Shown in pieces: positions 8,338-15,819 of a stretch of DNA of 64,000 nt. The notes beneath the pieces are model-generated. The model was not told where the DNA came from and did no database searches. It saw only the letters and a program-made list of their open reading frames with translations. The position numbers were made by a program, and so were the translations under genes. The stretch's first letter is position 1, and each line of letters opens with the position of its first letter. Source of the DNA: CAZSSH01 sp964609825 (GTDB taxonomy: Bacteria > Verrucomicrobiota > Lentisphaeria > Victivallales > Victivallaceae); the NCBI GenBank assembly GCA_964609825.1, contig CAZSSH010000009.1:186001-250000 (forward strand), in the 5' to 3' direction.

Positions 8338-9325
8338 CTCGATGCGTAAATTTCGGATTGGTTTGTTTGTCTGCGGCGGCGTATTGCTGCTCCTGGCCAT
8401 GCTGTTCTTTTTAGGGATGTCGCGGATTTTTTCGCAGACGGCGGAAGTGATTACCTTTTTCAGCGAGTCGGTGCAGGGCTTGAGCGTGGGCTCAAGTGTC
8501 ACCTTTAGAGGTGTGCCCATTGGCCGGGTTTCCAATATCTCCATCCGGGTGAGCGACAAGCTGGTGCAGGTCAAAATGGAGATCGACCTCAATAAATTCG
8601 TCCGGGGCGCCAAAGATCTCAACAGCTCCGGAAAGCTCAAGGAGTTTGAGGAGTTTTTCCGCAACGAGATGCATCAGGGGATGCGCTGCCGCTTGGAGTA
8701 TACCGGGATCACCGGCTTGAGGTACATCGATTTTGATTATTACGCGTCGCCGCTGGCGGAGATTCCGCCGCCGCCAGAGTCGATGAGCCAGATGTATGTT
8801 CCGGCGGTGCCGTCGGCGTTTAAGGATATCGTCAAGTCGCTCAACACCTCGCTGGAGCGCATCTCCAAAGTGCGGTTTGAGGAGATTTCCGACGAGCTGG
8901 AGCGCAGCTTAAATGAGCTCAACGGCATTTTGGCCGACCCCGGCATCAAAAATATTATCGAAAAAATCAGCAAGATCGGCGACAATGTCGATAAAACCAC
9001 GCAGGTAATCTCGGATGTGATGGACGAAAAGCGGATGAATTCGATCGTCTCACTGTTAGAGAAAAATTTGGAGGACATCAACAAATTGACGCTGCAAATC
9101 CGGGATGAGGCTGCCAAGGCGCGTATTCCCGAGAGCGCGGAGAATTTCCGCGACGCGGCGCGCTCGGTGACCGCTTCCCGCGAAGAGATTGAGAATTCGC
9201 TCTTTAAGCTCAATCAGACGCTGGACACCTTAAACGGCTTTATCAGCACCTTGAGTGATGACCCCAATGCGTTGATCACGGGCAAAAAACGGCCGCAAGT
9301 GGAGGTGCCCAATGGCGGAAAGTGA
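8330..9325 (+). CDS. mlaD: MlaD-type MCE-domain lipid-transport protein
   Basis: 331 residues. One N-terminal membrane anchor (residues about 8-32, IGLFVCGGVLLLLAMLFFLG) is followed by an MCE domain (about 40-130) with VQGLSVGSSVTFRGVPIGRV and GITGLRYIDFDY. A long C-terminal part (about 150-310) looks helical and coiled-coil. The MCE ring presents a lipid channel in the periplasm in Mla/Mce systems. The start overlaps the ATPase gene by 8 bp, and its end overlaps the next gene by 14 bp. A second Met (MRKFRIG) four codons in is an equally plausible start. Confidence 0.88.
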   Translation: MDDSMRKFRIGLFVCGGVLLLLAMLFFLGMSRIFSQTAEVITFFSESVQGLSVGSSVTFRGVPIGRVSNISIRVSDKLVQVKMEIDLNKFVRGAKDLNSSGKLKEFEEFFRNEMHQGMRCRLEYTGITGLRYIDFDYYASPLAEIPPPPESMSQMYVPAVPSAFKDIVKSLNTSLERISKVRFEEISDELERSLNELNGILADPGIKNIIEKISKIGDNVDKTTQVISDVMDEKRMNSIVSLLEKNLEDINKLTLQIRDEAAKARIPESAENFRDAARSVTASREEIENSLFKLNQTLDTLNGFISTLSDDPNALITGKKRPQVEVPNGGK

Positions 9326-9704
9326 GTTCCGGCGCCGTTTGGCGCCGATATTGGCCCGCGAAAAAAAGTATAAGCTGGAAAGCTATGTTTTTATCTCCGA
9401 GGCGGTCAACTATGCGGTGACTTCGCTCAAAGCGCAGCGTCACGTGACCGCGGCCGAGCTCCTGACCTCGCTGCGCGACTACGCGTTTCGCGAGTATGGG
9501 GTGATTTCGCCGCAGGTCTTGAAGGATTTGGGGATCGACGATGCGGCCGATGTGGGCAAGCTCGTCTATCTGATGATCGAGGTCGGGCTTTTGAGCTCCT
9601 CGCCGGAGGATTCGCCGGAGGACTTTAAAATCAATTTCAAGTTTTATGAAGAGAATGCGGCTCAACAGGGAAAATTGAGCGGTTTCCCTAAAATCGACAG
9701 CTAG
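9312..9704 (+). CDS. Minf_1886-like small conserved protein (PVC-associated)
   Basis: 130 residues. It resembles the uncharacterised Minf_1886 family that I recall as restricted to Planctomycetes/Verrucomicrobia-type bacteria. The matching features are the YKLESYVFISEAVNYAV segment, the HVTAAELLTSLRDYAFREYG segment, a VLKDLGI segment and an acidic PEDSPEDFKINFKFYEE tail. It has no membrane segment. It is the last gene of the DJ-1/MlaF/MlaD operon, overlapping mlaD by 14 bp. Function is unknown; its place in the operon hints at envelope lipid handling but does not prove it. It supports the PVC affiliation of the window. Confidence 0.75.
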   Translation: MAESEFRRRLAPILAREKKYKLESYVFISEAVNYAVTSLKAQRHVTAAELLTSLRDYAFREYGVISPQVLKDLGIDDAADVGKLVYLMIEVGLLSSSPEDSPEDFKINFKFYEENAAQQGKLSGFPKIDS

Positions 9705-9721
9705 AAAATCTGCTTGCTCTC

Positions 9722-9749
9722 TTGACTTTACATCATAACATGCTATATT
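9722..9749 (+). promoter_or_regulatory. Promoter of tRNA-Val
   Basis: TTGACT at 9722-9727 and TATATT at 9744-9749 are spaced by 16 bp, immediately before the tRNA. Transcription would start near 9756, six bases before the mature 5' end. Confidence 0.65.
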
Positions 9750-9761
9750 ATAAAATGCATC

Positions 9762-9838
9762 GGGCGTTTAGCTCAGTTGGCTAGAGCGTCACGCTTACAC
9801 CGTGAATGTCGGGGGTTCAAGTCCCTCAACGCCCACCA
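9762..9838 (+). tRNA. tRNA-Val (anticodon UAC), CCA encoded
   Basis: The cloverleaf can be folded by eye. The acceptor GGGCGTT pairs with AACGCCC. The D arm is GCTC/GAGC. The anticodon stem TCACG/CGTGA encloses the loop CTTACAC with anticodon TAC. The T arm is GGGGG/CCCTC with loop TTCAAGT. The discriminator A and the CCA end are encoded. The last 20 or so bases, from the T loop to CCA, recur at about 25714 and 33462 at the head of a shared repeat, which suggests this gene is an integration site. A 7-bp inverted repeat (CTCAACT..AGTTGAG) at 9846-9861 followed by a T run probably ends the transcript. Confidence 0.97.
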
Positions 9839-9845
9839 TACCTCA

Positions 9846-10225
9846 CTCAACTTCAGTTGAGACGTTTTTGCGCGGCAAAAAGGAAAGCCGGGCATCCCAT
9901 CGATCAAACCCCATCTGATTGTATCGTCTGCGACTTTGCGTTACCAAAAAACAAAACCGTCCGGTTGCTTTCCCTCGTAAATAATGCTCTAAAGCCTCTC
10001 CCGTTGAGACGTTTTTGCGCAGCAAAAAGGAACGCTCCGTCCCCTTTCATTACCCCGCAAGCATGTATCGTCTATCACCTTGAGCTGCCAAGTTACAAGT
10101 ACCCCCGGTCACTGTTTCCCGTGAATAATGCTCTGCCGGCCATCTGGGTGAGACGTTTTTGCATAGCAAAAAGGAAAGTCTAGTATCCTTTTATTTCTCC
10201 GCTGGATTATATCGTCTGTTGTTTC
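9846..10225 (+). repeat. Repeat block A: three ~146-bp tandem units behind tRNA-Val
   Basis: Units begin at GTTGAGACG (9856), GTTGAGACG (10003) and GTGAGACG (10148), giving periods of 147 and 145 bp. Each unit has an inner inverted repeat TTTTTGC-GCAAAAA, a following GGAA, and a distal CGTCT that can pair with the initial AGACG about 70 bp earlier. The same unit recurs in blocks B (25752, 25898) and C (33501, 33643). Conserved pairing pieces suggest a structured DNA or RNA element. Open frames across it only translate the repeat and lack ribosome sites. Confidence 0.8.
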
Positions 10226-10559
10226 AAATCACCCATTTTATTTGTCTGAAAATAGGATTGTGTTTCCCTCGTTGTCCTTATGTGATGTAAGGCAGAGCTA
10301 TACGGGAGCCTTGCTTTTGAGTAATCTTGTCTGTCTTGCGCAGCCAAGTTTCAAAATCTGGTACGCGCGCTCACCGCTAAAATTCACGAGGAATGGATGG
10401 ACGCCCCCCGTTATTTTTATATGAATGAACACCAAAAACATAAAAAATGTCCTTTTAACCCACACTCAAAAAAGGTCAACGACGTCGTATAGTTCCGCCT
10501 CTGGCGGTTCCGACGCGGTAACATCGCGGTGTCGTACGCGACCTCCGACACCGTCGGCG

Positions 10560-10700
10560 GCCTGTAAAGTCATCGGTCATCAGGGACAATTGCGCGCCGG
10601 TGTCGATGGGGAGATACATTTCACTCTCGACCGCCCCCTGCGCGGTGGCGAGGACACTGCATTAGTTGTCGCCCATCGTCACGGTAACGGGAATCCCTCC
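10560..10700 (-). pseudogene. Possible retropepsin-like protease relic
   Basis: On the minus strand one frame reads GIPVTVTMGDN, then a stop at 10662-10664, then SVLATAQGAVESEM and LPIDTGAQLSLMTDDF, after which the frame becomes low-complexity Arg-rich. IDTGA followed by hydrophobics resembles the active-site loop of small retroviral-type aspartic proteases. The fragment is short and the assignment rests on that one motif, so it is tentative. Confidence 0.25.
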
Positions 10701-11035
10701 CCTTGTCGGACGGCAAACCGGAAAAAGTCTATTTCTCGATAATCCCTCAAATCAGTAAATCATCATCCAACCGATTCGACTTGCCATTCGAAATGGCATA
10801 CCATTTTCATAAAATACAAATCAAATCCATACCTTTATGGATGTGATTACTATAATAAATTATTATTTCGTGAAATTAAATATACCCGATTCTATGTAAT
10901 ATTCCTATCTATGCTTTGATCAAGTGTGTTTTGTGAAATTCAATATACTAACGTTCGCTAAATTACGCACATTTAAAAAGGTCCCTTGAAAAATGGCCTG
11001 TTTTTTGGTTGATTATGTTTTACCACAAACTTTAA

Positions 11036-11326
11036 TCGAAGGAAGGAATACAAGCCAAGGGAAATGTAGCGCAAAAAATAGAAAAAGCAATCACCGGAAC
11101 GATAAAAGTGGATGAAAAAGAGGTATTGGACCGTCTGGACGGCTTGGTGCGGCGTTCGGAGTAAGAGCTCCGGGCACATTACCACGACAAAATGGGGCAC
11201 CCGTCAATATTTACCCTGAAAAACTTTACCAGCAAGGGATGCAGTAAGGCGAAGGACGCCTCCGCAACCCGAGCAGCGCACCCGGAGCTTTTGGGCCGGT
11301 CGGATTTGCTGCAACTCTGTCAATAA
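11036..11326 (+). pseudogene. Degraded reading frame of unknown origin
   Basis: A stop-bounded frame runs from 11036 to 11326 with a single internal stop at 11162-11164. Before it the frame reads KIEKAITGTIKVDEKEVLDR, and after it ELRAHYHDKM and further. The first part looks helical and protein-like. There is no start codon with a ribosome site. It may be a remnant of a mobile-element gene, but I do not recognise the family. Confidence 0.25.
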
Positions 11327-11425
11327 CAACGTTTGGTTTCGTAATCAATCAAAATTCAAATATGCGCATAGTTTCGGACAGTGCCCGCCTGAATTGGTTA
11401 TTTTTTACCGGTGCGATCAATCGCC

Positions 11426-13588
11426 TTACTCTTTTGACTGTAGTCTGTCCACATCAACAAAACAAAAAGAGTTTTGCGGCGGAACCGTCAGACCGCGATC
11501 ATAAAGCTCCTGCCAGCGGCCATCCGGCGGCACAAAGCGTTGCGCCGCAACGCCGGGATTGGTGCAAATGATCACGGCCGGTTTGCCGTGACGGTCGGTT
11601 AACGTATCGACATGGAGGGCCGCCTGATCCTCCGAAACGGCGATGCCAGCCATTTGGGCCGCATCTTGCAACAGTTTGCGCAGCAATTCCGGCTGCTTCG
11701 TGGCTGCATAGCCCAACTGGGTCCCGGCATAAAACACTGTTCCCCGGCCGATGGCCTTGCGGACCACGCAAGGTTTGCCGTGAAACCCCGCAAGGACTTC
11801 GCCGCCGCCGATCTCGGCAAAATCCCCGGCCCCGAACCCCATTACGACTCCGTCTTGGGTCAAGGGAAAAAACTCATCCCCCTGCGAACCGGTTGCCTCC
11901 AGCGCTTTGCGGATGTCGCCCTCGGCAATCAACTCGGCGGGTTCATCCGGCCCGACGGACAAATGATAACTGGATGTCTGTTCGATTTCGGTCACACCCC
12001 ATTTTTCGGCCAGTCCGCCGCCGGGGACTTGTTGCTGATAACGCCCGGTGTCGGCCGCATAGGCGGCGAGATTGCCCTCGGACAACACGGTACCGCCGTT
12101 TTGCACAAAGCGGTCGATCGCCTCCGCTTCGGCGCCGGTCATGTAAAACGCCTGCGGGAGTAGCAGCAGCCGGACCGTATCCGCGGGCACTTCCCTCGTG
12201 GCATCCGGGTCGAAGATGCCGAACGGAATATTTAATGCATAAAGCAGATCGGCATAATGTTTAAGGCTGTCGCGGTATTTGGACAGATTGCCGTAACGGC
12301 AAAACTGAAAAATATCGTTTCGGCGACTGCGCCAGATCATCGCCCGCGGCCGCGGCGGAACACTGCGCAGAAACAGCTCTTTGATTGCGTTGAAACGCCG
12401 GATGAAATCTTCGGCATGCCGCGTGACCGGACGCGGCGAACCGTCCGGTCTGACCAGCCCCCAGGCCGGGGCTTCGGTCCCGAGTGTTTCCGGGCGGTAT
12501 TGCCAAAACAGTACGCCGCGGACGCCCCAGCCCAGTTGCGGCAGCAATTCAAACAAAAAGCGCTCCGGTCCGATTACGCGCTGATACATCGCAAGCCCTC
12601 CGTAATTTTCATGCCATTCGGCATTGTAGAAATATTTGCCCCCGGCGGCGGACAAGGCCTGCGCGCACATCAACGGATCATTCATCATGCTCGAACCGAA
12701 GATCTCACAATCTTCGGCGAGGGCGAAATCGTCCGCGCAAGTCAGGGAGTTAAAGCAAAATCCGGTATTGGGCACCACATGCAAATGCGGCAACCGACTT
12801 GGATCGATCTCCCGGACCACTTGCAGACGCCACCGGGCGTCCCGGGTAATTTTGTCCAAGTGAAATTCCCGCCAGTCGATGAAATCGTTGACCGTGCCGC
12901 TGTCGCGGGGCAGCTCCGCCTCGTCAAAGCTGCCGTAACATCTTCCCCATACCTCGTTTAAAACATCGATATGCCGGTACTTGTCGCGCAGCCATTGCCG
13001 GAAGGCTTCGGCGCAGGCGGCGCAGTAGCAGAGGTCAGGGAAACAGTCCGGCTCCCGGTAGGCGGAATGGGTTTCCGGCTCGTTCCAGACATCCCAGGCC
13101 AGCAGGGCCGGGAATTGTTTGAAATGTTGGACCGCGGCGCGAGTGAAACGCTCGCGTTTTTGGCGCATCACTTGATGGGAGCAGCAGGGGCCGGGGTAGC
13201 CGCCCAACTGGCGCGATAAATAGGTTCTGGTTTCCACCGGATTGCCGCGGCGGTCTTGCATCCGCGAATCCGGATAATCCCGGTCCACCCAGAGCGGCAT
13301 GACATCCAAAATTAAATTGAGCACCACTTGGAGATTGTTTGCTTGGGCAAGTTGCATCAATTCATCCAAGTCCTGCCAGCAGTACTCGCCCTCACACCGC
13401 TCCGACCAGCGCCATTGGACCCAGTATTTTACCGTATTGCAGCCCATCTTGCGGAGCTGCGCCAAATCTCCGGCCCAGTGGCGGCGGTTCGGCGTCGGCG
13501 CCCGGTAGTATTGGGCCCCAAAGAGAAATCCCGGGCCGGGCACCGCCGGGTGTGGCACTGACAAATCAGGTTGCGGTGTGGTTTCCAT
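11426..13588 (-). CDS. GH42-type beta-galactosidase
   Basis: 720 residues, typical for GH42. There is no signal peptide, so it is cytoplasmic. The TIM barrel starts at FGAQYYRAPTPNRRHWAGDL. The candidate acid/base is Glu170 in WDVWNEPE and the candidate nucleophile is Glu324 in NAEWHENYGG. CYCAACAEAF contributes Cys of the zinc cluster seen in many GH42 enzymes. A trimerisation/glutaminase-like middle domain (about 400-620) and a small C-terminal beta domain follow. It removes terminal beta-galactose from oligosaccharides. Just upstream is an AraC-type gene on the same strand. A 27-bp site at 13681-13707 that also occurs before the pseudopilin gene sits in front of its predicted promoter. AGGAAG is the ribosome site. 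Confidence 0.9.
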   Translation of the reverse strand: METTPQPDLSVPHPAVPGPGFLFGAQYYRAPTPNRRHWAGDLAQLRKMGCNTVKYWVQWRWSERCEGEYCWQDLDELMQLAQANNLQVVLNLILDVMPLWVDRDYPDSRMQDRRGNPVETRTYLSRQLGGYPGPCCSHQVMRQKRERFTRAAVQHFKQFPALLAWDVWNEPETHSAYREPDCFPDLCYCAACAEAFRQWLRDKYRHIDVLNEVWGRCYGSFDEAELPRDSGTVNDFIDWREFHLDKITRDARWRLQVVREIDPSRLPHLHVVPNTGFCFNSLTCADDFALAEDCEIFGSSMMNDPLMCAQALSAAGGKYFYNAEWHENYGGLAMYQRVIGPERFLFELLPQLGWGVRGVLFWQYRPETLGTEAPAWGLVRPDGSPRPVTRHAEDFIRRFNAIKELFLRSVPPRPRAMIWRSRRNDIFQFCRYGNLSKYRDSLKHYADLLYALNIPFGIFDPDATREVPADTVRLLLLPQAFYMTGAEAEAIDRFVQNGGTVLSEGNLAAYAADTGRYQQQVPGGGLAEKWGVTEIEQTSSYHLSVGPDEPAELIAEGDIRKALEATGSQGDEFFPLTQDGVVMGFGAGDFAEIGGGEVLAGFHGKPCVVRKAIGRGTVFYAGTQLGYAATKQPELLRKLLQDAAQMAGIAVSEDQAALHVDTLTDRHGKPAVIICTNPGVAAQRFVPPDGRWQELYDRGLTVPPQNSFCFVDVDRLQSKE

Positions 13589-13643
13589 GATCGATATGAC
13601 TTCCTGTTTTTAATCCTTGAACTTGATGATATCTCATGTAATT

Positions 13644-13707
13644 AAGATAAACGTTAAGGATCAAAATGGAAATGTTGAAATCCGCAAAAAATTTACCATT
13701 TTGCGCA
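13644..13707 (-). promoter_or_regulatory. AraC-type operator and promoter of the GH42 gene
   Basis: Read on the minus strand, 13707-13681 contains TGCGCAAAATGGTAAA followed four bases later by TTTGCGG. A near-identical site lies at 14794-14820 on the plus strand. A -10 box TATCTT (13649-13644) begins 32 bp after the site, against 33 bp in the other copy. There is no good -35, as expected for an activator-dependent promoter. The binding protein is presumably the AraC-type product encoded between the two sites. Confidence 0.6.
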
Positions 13708-13714
13708 GCACGCT

Positions 13715-14653
13715 TCACCCTTCTAAATGCGTTTGCAGCATTTGCGAGGCATTGACTTTGAAATAAGCCTTGAAGGCGCGCGAAAAGTGAAACTGATTGT
13801 TGAAGCCGAGGATTGCGGCAACGTCTTTGGAGGAGCGTCCGCTGCGCAGCAGCTCCGCCGCGCGGGTCAATTTTACGGCGAGAAACGCTTTGGCCGGGGT
13901 CCGCCCCAAAATCCGGATGCACTTGTCCTCAAAAGCCCGGCGTCCCATGCTCACCGCTTCGGCCATTTCGGTAACGCTGAGGTTGTCGCGAATATGTTCG
14001 TTAAAGAGATTGCGGACTTTGAGCATAAATTGGTTGCTGTCAACATCGGAACGGAACACTTCCGAAATATTGTTTTCATAAAGGTCAAAAAGGCTCCAGA
14101 TTAATAGTTCGGCAAACGCCAATGCCGCTTGCCTGCCGAACGAACCGGCTTCGCCATATCCGTCCCGGGCCGTTTGGATGAACATTTCCGTACGCGAGCC
14201 GCGCGGAATATGGCGGATACGGTCCTGAATCGTGCGGCCATTGCTCAGGATAGGTCCGTTGTATTCGGCCCCCAACCAGTCGCTTACATAAAAACCGAGC
14301 GACAGGACCAGGCCCGGGTGGTGGGAATCGTCCATATGACGGTCCCCGGCCTGGACCAGCAAAACGTCCCCGGCGCAAAGTTTGAGCCGGGAGTTGTTAA
14401 GAATGCACTCATATTCCCCCTCCAGAATCGTCATCAGCTCATAACAGGTGCTGTGGATATGCATCGGGGCCACATAATCTTGGTCGATTTCGATCAGTAC
14501 GAACTCCGACGGATGCAAAAAACGGCCGATCAGGTCCGGATCGAAGTATTGCGCAAACAAATATTTCATCCGGCAGTGATTGCGCAATATGGTCCGGTTG
14601 TACACCGGGTTTTTTACGGCAGGTTTACGGTTCGCAGGCATGACAATCTCCAT
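13715..14653 (-). CDS. AraC-family transcriptional regulator (GH42/pseudopilin regulon)
   Basis: 312 residues. The N-terminal half has a cupin-like sensor (MHIHSTCYELMTILEGEYECI, then a VLLVQAGDRHMDD segment). The C-terminal ~95 residues are the AraC DNA-binding domain, with NLSVTEMAEAVSMGRRAFED and the second-helix signature ILGFNNQFHFSRAFKAYF. The gene lies between GH42 (same strand, 126 bp downstream) and a divergent pseudopilin/secreted enzyme cluster. Matching 27-bp sites stand before both, so it most likely activates both in response to a sugar. MPANRK, four codons later, is an alternative start. Confidence 0.9.
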   Translation of the reverse strand: MEIVMPANRKPAVKNPVYNRTILRNHCRMKYLFAQYFDPDLIGRFLHPSEFVLIEIDQDYVAPMHIHSTCYELMTILEGEYECILNNSRLKLCAGDVLLVQAGDRHMDDSHHPGLVLSLGFYVSDWLGAEYNGPILSNGRTIQDRIRHIPRGSRTEMFIQTARDGYGEAGSFGRQAALAFAELLIWSLFDLYENNISEVFRSDVDSNQFMLKVRNLFNEHIRDNLSVTEMAEAVSMGRRAFEDKCIRILGRTPAKAFLAVKLTRAAELLRSGRSSKDVAAILGFNNQFHFSRAFKAYFKVNASQMLQTHLEG

Positions 14654-14793
14654 AATGTTGCTTTGTCAATATACTGTGCTATGCAGAAAAATGCAAATCG
14701 TATTTTGGGGAAAACGCGGCGGACAACGGCAACGCTCTATCTAAAGGAAAAACCGTATCCGTCCGATTTGTCTTTGCTGTTTTTAATCCATCA

Positions 14794-14858
14794 TTGCGCA
14801 AAATGGTAAAATATTTGCGGGTTCGGACATTTCATTTATCGTCTGTTCGTGGTATAAT
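14794..14858 (+). promoter_or_regulatory. AraC-type operator and extended -10 promoter of the pseudopilin cluster
   Basis: 14794-14820 contains TTGCGCAAAATGGTAAA, three bases, then ATTTGCGG end to end: the plus-strand twin of the site before GH42. The extended -10 element TGGTATAAT (14850-14858) follows, its TATAAT starting 33 bp after the site. The -35 region is poor. The transcript would have a leader of about 120 bases before the ATG at 14988. The rest of the 14654-14987 gap holds nothing else I recognise. Confidence 0.62.
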
Positions 14859-14987
14859 ATACACAGGTCGCGGCTCCTGAGTCCGGATTGCGGAGTTTGG
14901 CGGCATGCGGCAACATTGAGGTTGATTTTATGGAAAAAGACATGCTTTCTTTTATGGACAAAAAAACTGAACCACGGAGGAAATAGA

Positions 14988-15800
14988 ATGCTGCAATCTA
15001 AAGTAATCAAAAAATGTTATTCTCCCGTCCCGGTGACGGACCGCGTTGCCGCCCATCACCGAATTTTCACCCTGATCGAGCTCCTGGTGGTCATCGCCAT
15101 TATTGCGATTTTGGCCAGTATGCTGCTGCCGGCGCTGAATTCCGCCCGGGAGCGGGCAAAAACCATCAAATGTGTAAACAATATGAAACAGCTTCACTAT
15201 ATGATTCTTGGTTATACCGATGCCAACAAAGGTTTTATCTCCCGCCCCAAGGTCGCCGGACAAAATGAAAGCGTGTTTGAAAAAATGTTTTGTTTGCTCA
15301 ACAGCAGCGGGAAGCCGGAGTTGAACACCACGTATTTCAGTCAAGGGAATTTAAAGACATTTATCTGTCCGTCCGATGTTATTCCCCGCATCGAACCTTG
15401 TCCGCCGCTAAGCTATGAGATGAATATCAACTTACAAGGTCCGGTGCCGGGTGACTGGTATATTCCCAGTAAAATGAGAAATCGAATTCCTAAAATGTCC
15501 AATGTGGAGTCTGCCAAATGCGGACCGTCGCGGTTTCATTTGGCAACGGAGTTTTGGAATATAGCCCACTATTACAAAGTTGGTCAGCAATGGGGACAGA
15601 GCGGCGCGACCCGTCCAACACGGTATGATGGAGTAAAAACGGAGTATGAGTTGCACGGCAACGGCGGCAATATGTTATTTGGCGACGGACATGTCGGTTT
15701 TATGTCCAATCCCGAAGTTATTCGCGCCAAAGCCGCAATTGGCGATGTTTATCCCGAGAGAAGTTATTATTATAATACCTGGACCAATCCCGTCCCGTAA
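14988..15800 (+). CDS. Solitary pseudopilin-like protein with H-X9-DG C-terminus (1)
   Basis: 270 residues from the ATG at 14988 behind an ACGGAGG ribosome site; a longer start at 14916 has none. After a 25-residue basic leader comes FTLIELLVVIAIIAILAS, the type II secretion/type IV prepilin N-terminal helix with Glu at +5, then MLLPALNSARERAK. The residue before the FTLIE cleavage point is Ile, not the Gly normally required by prepilin peptidase. The C-terminus has HGNGGNMLFGDGHV (H-X9-DG), as in the large pseudopilin families of PVC bacteria. It is exported or membrane-held, but its role is unknown. It is the first gene before the 1642-residue secreted enzyme. Confidence 0.88.
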   Translation: MLQSKVIKKCYSPVPVTDRVAAHHRIFTLIELLVVIAIIAILASMLLPALNSARERAKTIKCVNNMKQLHYMILGYTDANKGFISRPKVAGQNESVFEKMFCLLNSSGKPELNTTYFSQGNLKTFICPSDVIPRIEPCPPLSYEMNINLQGPVPGDWYIPSKMRNRIPKMSNVESAKCGPSRFHLATEFWNIAHYYKVGQQWGQSGATRPTRYDGVKTEYELHGNGGNMLFGDGHVGFMSNPEVIRAKAAIGDVYPERSYYYNTWTNPVP

Positions 15801-15819
15801 ACAAGAGAAGAGTTGCATT

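Larger units (their letters stand above)
10226..11425. other. Accessory intergenic region with gene debris
   Basis: 1.2 kb without an intact gene. 10226-10559 shows nothing recognisable. 10560-10700 (-) and 11036-11326 (+) each read as a protein-like frame broken by a stop (listed separately). 10743-10980 is strongly AT-rich and featureless. Such debris behind a tRNA fits an old integration junction. Confidence 0.5.

Noticed and set aside
9806..10183. A 125-residue open frame across tRNA-Val and repeat block A with recurring RRFCAAKRK-like segments
   Set aside because: The periodic peptide is just the translation of the ~146-bp DNA repeat; the frame starts inside the tRNA and has no ribosome site. 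Similar frames at 25692-25934 and 33429-33626 are rejected for the same reason.
9846..10225. Possible CRISPR-like array
   Set aside because: The repeating unit is about 146 bp and the whole unit is similar; there are no short identical repeats with unique spacers and no cas genes in the window.
10425..10742. A 105-residue plus-strand frame in the debris region
   Set aside because: Low-complexity composition, no ribosome site, and the opposite strand reads as a more protein-like, stop-broken fragment.
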